Of a stretch of 64,000 nucleotides of DNA, positions 33,978 to 45,521 are shown piece after piece; the stretch's first letter is position 1, and the number at the start of each line of letters is the position of its first letter. Where the stretch lies: positions 78,581,824-78,645,823 of the forward strand of contig NC_037092.1 of assembly GCF_002994745.2 (NCBI RefSeq). The letters are read 5' to 3'. The DNA comes from Rosa chinensis. Taxonomy: Eukaryota > Streptophyta > Magnoliopsida > Rosales > Rosaceae. The position numbers and the translations under genes are program-made. The notes under the pieces are model-generated. The model worked only from the letters and a program-made list of their open reading frames with translations, did not search any database and had not been told where the DNA came from.

Positions 33978-34862
33978 GAACTAAACTCTATGTAGGGATT
34001 TATATGATTTCTTTTGTTTGTTTTCATGTGATCTCCTGAACTAAGTTTCTATGCAGGGATTATTGATTTTGCTAAATTCTTATTGTGGGTACAGTTGTGG
34101 GTTGTGATCTGTAGTGTTTGATAAATGAGTTGGGATGGCATGATTTTGGCAACCACGTTATGTTGAGGGAAATAAGTATGATTTCCTAGTTGTGCCGTTG
34201 AGGCAAAGGAATAGTGATCTAATAGATTGTGGGGACGTAAAATGAATTGAGAGACAGAGCATGTGGGTTTTTAGTTGGGTTGAAATTGTTGAGCATGTTA
34301 TTGATTAATTTGAACTTGACGTTTTGTTGTGATAATTGCATATTGTTTTTGTTAAGCTAAGATGGTGAAAGCATGTATTTTGTGGAATTAAATGTTGTTG
34401 CATTAATTATCTCACGAGCTGAGTAATTATAAGCATGAGTGACGTGAGTCACTTTAATTGAGTTTACTCATACGGGCTGAAAAGCTTACCGGGTTTGTTT
34501 TGTTCAATCCCGGTGCACTATTCTATGGTGTAGGGTTTATTGTGCAGGTTAGAATATCGGGTGATCGTTATCGAAGCTGAGGTGGACTTTCCGTCACGTG
34601 GGTGTAGAGGGGTGCTTATACTTGTAGTCTTCCGCTGTGTAGTGAGTTGGTGAGAGTGGTTACACGTTGAATTGATATTCAGTTTAATTTGTAAACTATT
34701 GTAATGTAGTATGTGACTCTAAAACACGAGTCGGTATTGACATTGTGAGTTCAGTTTGTTTGTTGCTTAGTTTATTTGAAAAATTTTCTAAGAGTCTTCT
34801 TGTGATTGTTTGTTCTCGCGTTTCGGATTTGAATTCCTTTATTCAAAATTCAGGGCGTGACA
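33978..34862 (+). repeat. Truncated 3' LTR of the chromovirus-like element
   Basis: Matches 30879-31763 of the 5' LTR without gaps (885 bp, about seven differences by eye). The first 2195 bp of LTR are missing, and the break lies exactly where the polypurine tract (AAGGAGGGTA) ends. Confidence 0.92.
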
Positions 34863-36398
34863 GGCTGTAACCAGTGGAAAGAGATAATGAAGATGGCAAA
34901 ACAACTGAGTTTGATTCGGATGCACTTGTACTAAGCGTTACTGAAGCACCATTGGAGTCATGGATCGTAGACTCTGTAGCGTCATTTCACTCAACTTCAC
35001 AACAAGAGCTCATGGTGAATTACCGACGTGGTAATTTTGGCAAAGTGTTTCTTGCTGATGGTGGAGCCTTGGAGATTGTGGGAAGGGGTGATGTGAAGAT
35101 TTCACGGACAAATGGTGGAACATGGACCTTGACCAATGTTAGACACATACCGCGGTTGAAGAGAAATTTGATCTCTATGGGTCAGTTGGATGATGAAGGA
35201 TGTCGCACTACCTTTGAGAAAGGTACATGGAAGGTATGTAAAGGAGCTATGGTGTTAGCTCATGGAATCAAGACATGGACACTTTATACGACCTTGAATA
35301 TTGTTGCTATTGTTGAGAACAATGAAGGCACTATGATCGTTGAGAAAAATGAAGATGCATATTTATGGCATCGTAGACTTGGGCACATTAGTGAGAAAGG
35401 TATGGGCGTACTTCAGTCGAAGGGTAAACTACATGGTGTGGACTCAGTGAAGATTGGGCTTTGTGAAGAGTGCATATTTGGGAAGCAAAAGGTTGTTAAT
35501 TAGTTTCTCAAAGGGTGGCAAGGCAGCAAAAGATACAAAACTAGAGTTGGTTCACACTGAAGTGTGGGCACCTGCATCGGAGCTTTCGTTAGGTAGCTCA
35601 AAGTACTATGTGACTTATATTGATGACTCCACAAGGAAAGTATGGGTTTATTTCTTGAAAAATAAATGGGAAGTATTTGATACTTTCAAGAAGTGGAAGG
35701 TGATCGTAGTGAATGAGACCGGGTTGAAGATCAAATGTCTGAGGTCAGATAATGGAGGTGAATACTGTGGTAATGATTTCAAAGAGTATTGTGCAGAGAA
35801 TGGGATTAGGATGGAGAAGACAATTCCCAGAACTCCACAGCAGAATGGAGTGGCTGAACACATGAATAGGACTTTGAATGAGCGCGCAAGGAGTATGAGG
35901 ATACACGCTGGATTGCCAGACATGTTTTGGGCTGATGCGGTTAATACTGTTGCTTATTTAATTAACCATGGACCATCAGTACCATTGAATCATCTCCTAC
36001 TTGAGGAAAAATGGAGTGGAAAAGAGATAGGCATATCACATTTAAGAGTGTTTGGTTGCGTGGCATATGTTCACATTGAGTCCGGTGCGATAAGCAAGTT
36101 GGATCCTCAGTCTCAAAAGTGCATATTCATAGGCTATGGCAATGACGAGCTTGGCTATAGGTTTTGGGATATGCAGAATAAGAAAGTTGTAAGGAGCAGG
36201 AATGTCATCTTTAATGAAGAGGTGATGTACAAAAATAGGCAAGCAGCAAAGCCTAAAAGTCCTGTAAGAAAAGATCGACAGTTTGTAAGGTTGGAAGAAT
36301 TATCCAATGAAGATATGTCTAAGGGAAATCATGGGGACAAACGACAACAACAAGAAGCTCTTGAGGTCGCACAACCTGAAGAACAAGTTCCTAGCTAG
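34863..36398 (+). pseudogene. Copia protease and integrase
   Basis: The protease begins SWIVDSVASFHST; family members have D-S/T-G, so the active-site Gly is Val here. Next is the integrase zinc finger YLWHRRLGHIS..CEECIFGKQK. A frame break at about 35490-35503 (stop at 35501-35503) switches frame. The catalytic core then shows YIDDSTRKVW, CLRSDNGGEY and QQNGVAEHMNRTL, giving the D, D and E residues. The frame ends again at 36396-36398 and continues in the frame opened at about 36307. The core residues survive, but the frame breaks and protease change make it inactive. Confidence 0.93.
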
Positions 36399-37415
36399 TG
36401 ATGACCCAGTGACACCTCCTTTTGTGCCAAGAGTATCGTCAAGAAGTACTAAAGGAATACCAGCTGATAGATACTTGCCTTGTGCTAACTATTTGTTGTT
36501 CACTAACTGTGGTGAACCTGTGAGTTATGATGAGGCAATGCAACATAAAGATTCTGCTAAGTGGGAGGGTGCCATGCAAGATGAGATGGACTCTCTCATG
36601 TCCAACAATACTTGGGAGTTAGCTAAGTTACCAACAAGTAAGAAAGCATTGCATAATAAGTGGATTTACAACATTAAGCAAGAAGCTGATGGGAGCAAAC
36701 GTTACAAGGCAAGGTTGGTTGTGAAAGGTTTTCAGCAAAGGGAGGGAATTGATTTTGATGAGATCTTTTCGCCGGTTGTGAAACATACCACAATCCTGGT
36801 GGTGCTTGGTTTAGTGGAAGTTGAAGGTCTGTATTTGGAGCAGCTAGACGTCAAGACTGCTTTTCTTCATGGTGATTTGAAGGAGGTCATATACATGAAG
36901 CAACCACAAGGTTTTATAGCACCTGGTAAAGAGGACTTGGTATGCAAACTGCAAAAGAGCCTTTATGGCTTGAAACAAGCCCCAAGACAGTGGTACAAGA
37001 AGTTTGATGCTTTCATGTGTGGGAGTGGCTACACAAGATGTCAATCCGATCACTGTTGTTACTTCAAGAGGTTTGAAAAATCTTATATCATTCTTTTACT
37101 GTATGTGGATGATATGTTGATAGCTGGGGAATACTTCAATGAGATTGAGAAGTTGAAGAGAGAGATGTCAAACCAGTTCGCGATGAAGGATTTGGGTGAG
37201 GAGAAGAAAATCTTAGGTATAAAGATTATCCGTGATAAAGTGGCTGGTACTCTGAAGCTTTCACAAGCGGAGTATGTTGAGAAGGTGCTTAAGCGATTCA
37301 ATATGGATGAATCGAAGGCCGTAGGAACACCGTTGGTGGCTCACTTTAAATTGTCCAAGGAACAATCTCCCAAGAGCGAAAAAGAGAGAGAATATATGAA
37401 GAATGTACCTTATGT
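36307..37415 (+). pseudogene. Copia reverse transcriptase
   Basis: Copia RT blocks in order: WEGAMQDEMDSLMSNNTWEL, YKARLVVKGFQQREGIDFDE, VKTAFLHGDLKEVIYMKQPQ, LYGLKQAPRQWYKKFDAFM and the catalytic YVDDMLIAG. It is interrupted at 37415 after NVPYV by a CACTA element; the next codons, SAVGCLMYAML, are found directly after that element (42899 on). Confidence 0.95.
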
Positions 37416-37429
37416 CACTACTACAATAA

Positions 37430-39430
37430 GTTAATCAGACGACAGATATTTGGAGTTGTGTGATAACCAGCCTCACTGTGGTCTAAACGAGTGTTGTGTG
37501 ATTGAAAAATCACACAACGGTGATTTCACCATTGTGTGACAATACTTTGCTCAACAGAATACCTGTTTCCGTTGTGTGAATTCTGCGCAGGCATGTGCCT
37601 AGTATGGCATGCGCGGGGATGTGTCGACACATTCAAACAACAGAAGAAGGAATTCGCCGTTGTCTAAGATTCATAACACACAACAGATATAACACATTAT
37701 TTGTTGTCTGAGATATGTAACACACAACAGATATTACTCATTCTTTGTTGTCTGAGATTAATAACACACAACTGAAGTGAAATTATCTCCCTTGTCTGTT
37801 GATTACTCAGACAACAGAGATGATTTCATTTCTGTTGTGTGTTATGAATCTCACACAACAGAACTTTGTTTTCTTTTGTTATTGTTTGTTAGTTCACACA
37901 ACCACTATATTTGGTTAGCTGTGGTGTGAATATTGTAATCAGATTGGCTAATAGCCAATTACTGTTGTCTTAATTTTGAACTTGTTTACAGTCATACAAT
38001 ACATTGTTTTGTATTGTGTTGTATGAGACCAATGCTAGGTGAAATCATACAAAATCAATGCTAGAGATTATTACCAATGAACAATAATTTTATATTAATG
38101 CTAAAAGTAACTTTGATACATCAAAACAAACTCCAATCGATTCACTATATACAATTTTATAAGCATTTAAACATTTCATTGAACTAAGCCTTCCAATTTC
38201 ATAAGCTATACAAGATTGTGTTCGATCCTCACCCACAAGCAATGCTGCAATACGAGCAATCCAATTTCCATCTTGTGCATCATTTGCTTGAGGATTCTGA
38301 TGGAAAAGTTCATTATCTTGTGCAGCATTAGCTCTAGATTCATCTCCTACATGGAATCTTAGGCCTGAATCCACACCGAACTTGGATGCCAAGGACAGTT
38401 GCCTTTGCTACTGTGTCAACATCATATTTTTGCATAAAAAAAATAAAAAATAAAAAGAACATGGCAGAAACACAAACAAAGAAAGTTAGGTCCAGTTTCT
38501 AACTTTTGGCAGATGATCCATGGCTATGCGAACAGCTATAATACAACAGCAGCAAGAATTGAAACCAATAACTCTCTAGGTATACCATAAAAACCAGATA
38601 ATAAGTAGGTGATACCTGACCAAAACAGAAAACTGAAACCAGGGGATAGCCATTCTCCATGGCTATGCGAACAAATCCACTTCTCGTCTTAAGGAATACT
38701 TTCTACAAAGTATGCAAAAGATGAGCATTAGACCTGTGAGCATTACTGTATAAGAAAAGTAAATAAAAATAGAGCTCAAAGCAACAAAGAAATAGAGAGT
38801 GACATTCTGGGGCGTAACATCAAAAAAAACATAAACCTCGCCTTCAAAAGAGAGAGTGAGCTCACTAGTCCTCGACAACAAGAAGAACTCATGCCCCAGA
38901 CTTCCGCCTTATTACCAGCAATGATGTTGTCCCCATATATTCACAGCAAGTCTTCACTATCTGGCCAAGCTTGTAGCAGATCAAATCCAACAAATATATA
39001 CTAATCAACAGTAAGTGCAATTATGACTATATAGAAACTTTGATGAAACTTCGATCAAATATGAAATAGAATATCCAAAACCTTTAGGAAAAATGAAGCA
39101 CTGTGAGACTAGACTGTACCAACTCTCGGTTGGCAATCACATAAAACATTTAGGTCAGAAACTGAAATTAGTTTTAGAAGAACTTCTCAATCAAGACCAA
39201 AATGGATCTTAAATTTCTACTAAACTGTACTTTAATGTTAGTATATTAATGTTAAAGGCGAATAATGCTTTGATATTGATGATCAGATCAGACTGATCAA
39301 GTGATCAGTCAACATGATGCTCTACAGAGAGCTGAATTATCTTCCTTTTTAAAACTAGGATTTCTAAACTAATGCCGAACAAGCAACAACCAAGCAAAAA
39401 AAAAGTGTTTTAGTTGATATGAAAAGAAAA
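37430..39430. other. Left subterminal and unassigned part of the CACTA element
   Basis: 37430-38060 is the repeat-rich subterminal region. 38090-39430 has a 100-codon minus-strand frame (38392-38090) and exon-like fragments that I cannot assign. Confidence 0.5.
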
Positions 39431-39434
39431 TCAC

Positions 39435-40808
39435 CTTTTTGGTTGTTTGTGAGTGCCAAACGTTTTCAGCAAATTTAAGAGAAAATGGGTCATCCCCTCT
39501 TCGGTCTGATCATAAAATAACTTGTACAGAAGTATGCGAGCCGTTTGAGGCTCCTTGGAGTCTTCTGGCAATGACTTGAGCACCAAATCTAGCATGCAAA
39601 TCTGCAAGCAAGAAAAGTTGGTTAAGAAGTATATTGCAGGGCATAATTATAGAACATAGGCACGCCTGATTTGAAGAGTCAATTAATTCCATAGAAGCTT
39701 TAGAGTGGCAATTCAAAATTTGTCATTTGAATGGACATCAAAATGTAATTGTTCCTTTTAAAGTTCATCTTATTTCTCCATCATGTACACCAATATTCCT
39801 TGAGTAATTGGTACAAGGTAGCAACAGCAGTTTGAAATAACAAGTCAGTTTAGTACGTCAATGACAAAAAGTTTGCATGTAAAAAATTTTACACCATGCT
39901 TCCCAAATGTTTGCCTTTATGTAATTATGTTTAAGATATAGAGGAAACAAATGTAAGATATTGAAAAAGTTGTTAATCAGGTGAAATGTAATGTAAATTA
40001 ACAAATATGACGACATTCAATGTGCGCACACACATGACTTAGGCAACCAGAAGTGTTACTGATTTGTGAATTTTAAATACCAAAGCATTTGTTTATTTAG
40101 CTTAGCAAAGAATATGCCTATAACATCAAAGCTAGTGAAAGAGTGTGCCCACCATTTCTTTCATCAGAGAACTAGCTGCAGACAGAAACTTGTACTCATG
40201 TGTTTCCTTCAACCCATCGAATACATAACGCCACTTCGAAATGACTAGTTGGAACATCGACTCATTCATTGAGGTTGCAATTGGTCCACATATATCACCT
40301 CTAAAGAATGTTCTATCAGCCTCTGTACCTGTGGGAACTTCAATTGTGTCTGCTTCAGCTCTTAGGCTTGGCTGTTACAGCATAGAAGATCCAGGTGAAA
40401 AATTAAAATGGTTGTCATGTCTTCATCTTTATTATGCTATATGTTTTTGTAAAAATTAAACTACAAGCATTTATGCATGGAAAGATAAGAACCTTAATTG
40501 GGAGAATCCCTATAATATGGAAAGAGTTTTAAAATCTTTTTGCTTGGTTACGATAAACCCCAATTTCAACCAACACCATTGGAGAATATTGTACACCCAT
40601 GACAACCAGTAAGGTCAAAACAATGGCCATTTAGAGATAACCTATACTAATAAATCATCTTAGATATCATATCTCACCTTAGAAATTGAATGCCTGTGAT
40701 ATTGGAAAGAAGTAACGAACTGAGCAACCTGAAAGAAGATAATGACATCACTCTTCTGGATTGAGTGGTGTTCCTTTTCAATAGCCTGATGAATTGACTG
40801 CATCAAAA
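39435..40808 (-). pseudogene. Captured TIMELESS-like exons inside the CACTA element
   Basis: Three minus-strand segments with plausible splice sites read in order. 40808-40678 gives VLMQSIHQAIEKEHHSIQKS and IIFFQVAQFVTSFQYH. 40371-40153 gives DICGPIATSMNESMFQLVIS and KWRYVFDGLKETHEYKFLSA. 39601-39435 gives MLDLVLKSLPEDSKEPQTAR and LLYKLFYDQTEEGMTHFLLN. I recognise these as consecutive pieces of the plant TIMELESS (Tof1/Swi1 family) replication-fork protection protein. All three are still open, with GT donors (AG acceptors where visible), which suggests recent capture or selection. Only part of the gene is present. A possible further exon (DDAKPRLAGTRLAATYVI, about 40968-40912) is weaker. Sense is opposite to the host copia and nardilysin. 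Confidence 0.82.
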
Positions 40809-40969
40809 CTGATACACATGTGGACAAATTAGTCAGAATATAATAACATGAACATGGATCTAGACAAAGAAACAAAAAAATGTAATAGAACCCAAAATGA
40901 AGCTCCATTGGCAATCACATAAGTGGCTGCAAGTCTTGTGCCTGCAAGTCTCGGTTTAGCATCATCCTG

Positions 40970-41940
40970 TAAAAACAATGAACAGCAGGATTGAAAAAAT
41001 GCACCACAGAGTCTGAAATTTAATAATTCTCCAATTTAACAATAAAATGGGTAACTAGCCTTTGTAGATCGGAGTTTCAAGACCTGTAGCTAGGGGTTTA
41101 AACTTTCCAGATATAGCTCGAGTTGTATGTGGTTTGTACTTTGTACAAAAGAGCTGGTTTAAGCATGTTGGTACACAGTTTAGGTTGATGTAAATACCAA
41201 GATTAAGCATTAAATGTAATTATGCACCTTAAAACATCAAAAAGATGCACTGACCATAAAAAATTCTGCTGTTCTGTTGCTTGAAAGATTGAGTATATAG
41301 TTGATCTATTGAAAAATGTACAGCTTCAATAAAGACATCAGCTTTGCATAACTATAAAGCGTACCTCCCCAACTGTTAAAATTCCAATCAACGCAAGCAA
41401 CCTCTGGCTTTGGCTGAGAACCTGATGCACTTCTTGGCAATAGCAGAAAGCACAGATTCCAAGGGACCCAACAACCTAAAGATGCAAAATTGACCCAAAT
41501 GTACCGAAAACCAAAACCTCTCCAAATAGTAATTATTCGCTGAACCTGCAATCCATTGAATTCCTTAATAGAATCACAATAAAATATTGAAATTTAGCCA
41601 AAATAAACCTCCAAATTAATGAAAATAAAAATTGCAGAAACAACAAACTATTAGCAAGAAGAAAAGAGCTACTAGCAGTCCAGAGAAGCAAAATCAACAA
41701 TGAAGAATTCTAAAGAGCACTGAACATGAAGCGAAATTCAGAAAAATATTCAAAGGATAGAGATGAAAGTGATACCAAATTCATGGTCGAAGAAGAAGGC
41801 CTGCTGCTTTGCACTCATTTCATCAAAATCATGAAACCCAAACCCAAATTTCTCATCAGCATTTCAAACTAGAATCAGAAACAACCAACTCAAAACCCCA
41901 ATTCATACCAATTACCGTAATTTCCCAAAAACCCAAGTCA
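40970..41940. other. Unassigned interior of the CACTA element
   Basis: AT-rich, with short exon-like stretches on the minus strand (for example about 41490-41330) but no recognisable protein. It could be introns or further exons of the captured gene. Confidence 0.4.
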
Positions 41941-42330
41941 CCAACTAAACCAAAATAGTCAAAAAGAAAAGCAATGAAGAACAAATCGGATAATTAGGAA
42001 GGATGGCCATGGAGACGGTTTCGACGAGTTTAGGGATTTTTTGCCTGACGGCTGAAATGACGAAGGCCATGGTTTCAGATTGAGAGACTGAGAGAACTTT
42101 CACGAGAAAGAGGGGTTTCGCGGAGAGAGAGAGAGGACGGTGAGAGAGATCAAAATTGGCCGCTTTAGGGTTTATGAGAGAGGACTGAGAGAGAACTGAG
42201 AGAGGACTGAGATTTAGGGTTTGAGAGAGAGGACTGAGATTTCGTTTCGTGTCAAGAGAGTGTCGAGAGAGAGAGAAAGTTTCGACTCGGAAGGCTCTGT
42301 TTTGTTTTTTTTTTCTTTTGGACAGCATGC
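41940..42330 (-). pseudogene. Captured promoter/first-exon-like segment in the CACTA element
   Basis: On the minus strand a GAGAGA-rich leader precedes ATG and MAFVISAVRQKIPKLVETVS, then MAILP. This looks like the 5' end of a plant transcript, but I do not recognise the gene. It lies upstream of the TIMELESS exons in the same sense and might drive or fuse to them. This is an inference from layout. Confidence 0.4.
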
Positions 42331-42898
42331 GGCAATTTTTAACGTTCTCAAAAGTTATTGACACAACAGAAATATCACAAACTGTCGTCTGAGTGCAGCA
42401 CTAAAAATCAAAATGTGAAATCATGGAGGGAAACATGGTGCCTTCAACATTTTGACTCAAAATGTTGCCGCCCAGTTCCATGTTCACACAACAGAAAATC
42501 TTAAATCTGTTGTACAATTACAACAACTTGCACTAGGCCTATCTAGGAGAAGACATTCAAGCAAGCTTCCTCAAACTTTGATGCTTAGTTTTTCAATCAC
42601 ACAACAGAAATAGTAAAACATGTTGTCCTAGTAGCCCAAATTTCGGTGTTCCAAGAGCCAACCAAGACTCCAAATTTAGGGAAATCTGCCGCTAAATTTT
42701 TTAAGACTCAGACGACGGACAATACTTAATTCCGTTGTGCAATGTAGTTCTGTTAAAAAAGTTATCACTTTGTTATCATTCGCACAACAGAATACGACTA
42801 AAACTGTTGTACAATAGAGCTTACTTAATCACACAACAGATGATTTCTGTTTCGTTGTGTGATTAGTGTTGTGTGATTAACTTTTTGTAGTAGTGTGT

Positions 42899-43529
42899 AT
42901 CGGCAGTTGGATGCTTAATGTATGCTATGCTATGTACTAGACCCGATATTGCTCATGTAGTTGGAGTTGTGAGTAGGTACACGAGTAATCCAGGAAAGCA
43001 TCATTGGGAGGCTGTGAAGTGGATCATGAGGTATCTTCGGGGTACTACTGATATGTCTCTTTGTTTCAAGAGAGGTAGTGCTGAAGTACAAGGATATGTT
43101 GATGCAGACTTGGCAGGAGATCATGATACTTGTCGGAGTATTACTAGTTATGTCTATACTGTGGGTGGTGCTGCCGTATCTTGGGTCTCAAATTTGCAAG
43201 GGCAAGTGGCCCTGTCTTCAACGGAGTTCGAGTATGTAGCAGTCTCAGAGGCTGGTAAGGAGATGGTGTGGCTAAAGAGTCTGTTGGAGGAATTGGGTAA
43301 AAAGCAAGAGAATTGTACCTTGCACAGTGATAGTCAAAGTGAAATTCACTTGGCAAAGAACCCTACTTTTCATTCAAGGACTAAACACATTCCTATGAAG
43401 TATCACTACATACGAGAACTCGTGGAGAATGAAGTGATGCAATTGTTGAAGATTCAAGGAAGTGAGAATCCTGCTGATATGTTGACTAAGTCTGTGCCAA
43501 TAAGTAAACTAAAGCTGTGCTTGGCTTAA
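42899..43529 (+). pseudogene. Copia RNase H
   Basis: It resumes the copia frame after the CACTA insertion: LMYAMLCTRPDIAHVVGVVS, then GYVDADLAGDHDTCRS, ALSSTEFEYVAVSEAGKEMV, and LHSDSQSEIHLAKNPTFHSR. It ends at TAA 43527-43529, about 117 bp before the 3' LTR. The order and motifs are those of TNT1-type copia elements. Confidence 0.95.
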
Positions 43530-43646
43530 GTTGGTCTCCAAGTTCGAAGAAGGAGATGTTGGCTGTCATAATGGGTTTTGTGTTGCTATGATTGAAGAAT
43601 ATTGAAAAATGTTAGCTACTGGCGTAATCGGCTCCAAGTGGAAGAT

Positions 43647-44098
43647 TGTTGGGTGTGTGGATCCGATTCCACATAGGATAAGGATTTGTTAATCCTTGAT
43701 CAAAGAGGACTTTTGATTGTTTCCTACCTGCTTACATAATCCTACTTGGTAATGGTTTCTATGTCTATTGGGAATAGGTTTCCAATGTCTTATAGGGTCT
43801 GGTAAGATATCTATAAATAGGGGCATAGGTTGTAGTAGTAGATCAAGTCTTTGAAGCATTAAACAGAGAGAGCAAGTGAGGTCTTGAGAGTTGGTGAGAA
43901 CTTCTTGTGAGAGACTCTTGTATTCTTGTTCATGTATTCTTCTTCTATAATGAAACCCAAGCAGCCCGGAGACGTAGGCAAAGTTCTTTGCTGAACCTCG
44001 TTAACAAGTTCATGTTTGTTTTCTCGATCGTTTATCTATATTGTTTTGCACTTGTCTGCTTCGATCCGCAAGAGGAATTCTAGGTCGAATTCATAACA
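43647..44098 (+). repeat. 3' LTR of the copia element
   Basis: 452 bp, preceded by a purine-rich AAGTGGAAGAT that fits a polypurine tract. It shares the end sequences with the 5' LTR. Confidence 0.93.
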
Positions 44099-44103
44099 GT
44101 CAT

Positions 44104-44628
44104 TGGTATTGAATATATTTTTGGTCTGTCAAGTAAGGTTTTAGTTTTGGTTATGCTTCCTGATTGAATCTGCTTGTTCTTGCTTCACTCATTGATAGGA
44201 GTATTTCAAATGAGAAATATCGAGCATATGAACTTCAGAGTTATGACTGAAAGAGATGTGAAATGATAAGGGGAACTTCAGTTACAAGAATGTATTCAGT
44301 TACAATCATACATTCACAGTATGCTGCATATATTAAGGGTCTAACACAATTAAACACTATCAGAAAAATACTTTTGTGATTGAAATGATGTTTTCATTAA
44401 GTCAGTGTATTCTCCTTTCTTCCTCAGCGAGATTGCACGTTATAATCATTTCATTGAATTGTAATAAGATGTATGTACATTGTTTTCAATTTAATTTTAT
44501 GGGGTGAAATGCATATTCTGCATATACTTCATATTAGAAATATATTTTTCCAGTAGCATTTTGTTTTTCTTAATTTCCATTTCTATTTCACAAATTGGTC
44601 TATATTTATTTGGACTCTTCGATCTCAG
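44104..44628. other. Remainder of the nardilysin intron right of the copia element
   Basis: AT-rich intron sequence ending in a pyrimidine-rich stretch and an AG acceptor at 44627-44628. No other feature seen. Confidence 0.7.
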
Positions 44629-45067
44629 ATTTTCTCAGTTCTTTGTTTCACCTCAAATGAAAAATGAAGCCATGGCAAGAGAGGTACAGGCTATAGATTC
44701 AGGTACATGTCGGTCCTTCTTAAATTATTGCTTAAAGTACTGTAAACAAACTCCTTATTTCCCAATATTGTATACAGAGTTTAACACGGTTCTGCAAAAC
44801 GATTTTTGCCGCCTTCAACAACTTCAAGGCCATACATCCTCACCTGGTCACCCATTTAATAAATTTTCTAGGGGTAAAACTTGAATCCATTGTGTTTTCT
44901 TTTTTCTATTTCCTTTGTTTTAAAGGACGTGTTTTTGGTATGAAACTACATTGATTGGATGATGCAAAGGGAAAAAGGAAAAAGGATCAACTTGCAGGAA
45001 CGAATACTAAAATTGTACAGAGACAATTACCACGGTGGGTTAATGAAGCTAGTTGTCATTGGTGGAG
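44629..45067 (+). pseudogene. Nardilysin-like exons 5-7
   Basis: Exon 5 (44629-44702) gives FSQFFVSPQMKNEAMAREVQ plus AIDS. Exon 6 (44778-44873) gives EFNTVLQNDFCRLQQLQGHT and SSPGHPFNKFS. Exon 7 (about 44945-45067) gives RINLQERILKLYRDNYHGGL and MKLVVIGG. Each is bounded by an AG acceptor and a GT donor except the start of exon 7, where the frame is disturbed and the acceptor is unclear. The order and phases match plant nardilysins. Confidence 0.85.
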
Positions 45068-45521
45068 GTAAAAGTTATGTTTCCTTTTTTTTTTTTTTTT
45101 CCTTTTCTTTTCTTTTCTATGCTGTTTAGTTTTTACATTTGTCAAGGTTACTTAACAGATTAGGTGACCATGAAAATGATATTAACATATAGTTATATTC
45201 CATTCCACACAGTGTGCTTCAATTTTCCTTAATATTCCAATCAATCTAGAGCTTTTAGAAGGATATATTTATATACTGGGGGCTGCTGTTTTCGTGACAG
45301 TAATTTTGGGTTGTGTGAATCAATAGAGGTTGATATTTGAGTACAAAAGTCAGTAATGGTGTTGTGATGGTGATAACAGTGTTTTTGCCATAGTCTTTTG
45401 GTAAATATAGTTCAATTGTAGATGAGATTTTTGGTTCTATGGAAGATTAAGGTTGTAGTAAAGACGTAACTAATAACTTCTAGTTTGTTATTATTGATTG
45501 TAACAGTCCAAACTGCTGCAG
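45068..45521. other. Nardilysin-like intron 7
   Basis: Intron from the GT donor at 45068 to the AG acceptor at 45520-45521 (CTGCAG). It contains a T-run near 45090 and nothing else that I recognise. Confidence 0.75.

Larger units (their letters stand above)
28684..34862 (+). mobile_element. Ty3/gypsy chromovirus-like element with degenerate interior
   Basis: It starts TGTAAGACC and ends GGGCGTGACA, with the TSD GGCTG at 28679-28683 and 34863-34867 inside copia gag. The 5' LTR is followed by a tRNA-Met primer site. The interior (31764-33977) keeps CGGGACGAAATTTCTTTAAG, typical of the end of chromovirus pol, and two integrase-like scraps (QMNQVIEGMLKAFVLNF and ERVNQVLEVMFKACGF), but no long frame. 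The 3' LTR lacks its first 2.2 kb. Assignment to the Tekay/Del group is an inference from LTR ends and primer. Confidence 0.9.
37416..42895. mobile_element. CACTA (En/Spm) transposon carrying host exons
   Basis: Ends are CACTACTACAATAAGTTAAT and, at the right, ATTAACTTTTTGTAGTAGTG. The 3-bp TSD TGT is at 37413-37415 and 42896-42898, and removing the element restores the copia RT-RNase H frame exactly. Subterminal regions are full of short repeats (CACACAACAGA, TTGTTGTCTGAGA) on both strands, as expected for transposase binding. No transposase is visible. The interior holds exons of a TIMELESS-like gene on the minus strand, so this is a non-autonomous gene-carrying CACTA. Confidence 0.95.
27444..44098 (+). 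mobile_element. Ty1/copia retrotransposon in a nardilysin intron, split by two other elements
   Basis: LTRs at 27444-27886 and 43647-44098 share TGTTGGGTGTGTGG and TTCATAACA ends. The TSD is GTCCT (27439-27443) against GTCAT (44099-44103), one mismatch. The order of domains is gag, protease, integrase, RT, RNase H, which defines copia. Two insertions break it: a gypsy element inside the gag zinc knuckle (28684-34862) and a CACTA element between RT and RNase H (37416-42895). The coding region also has at least three frame breaks and an altered protease site, so it is dead. Confidence 0.96.
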
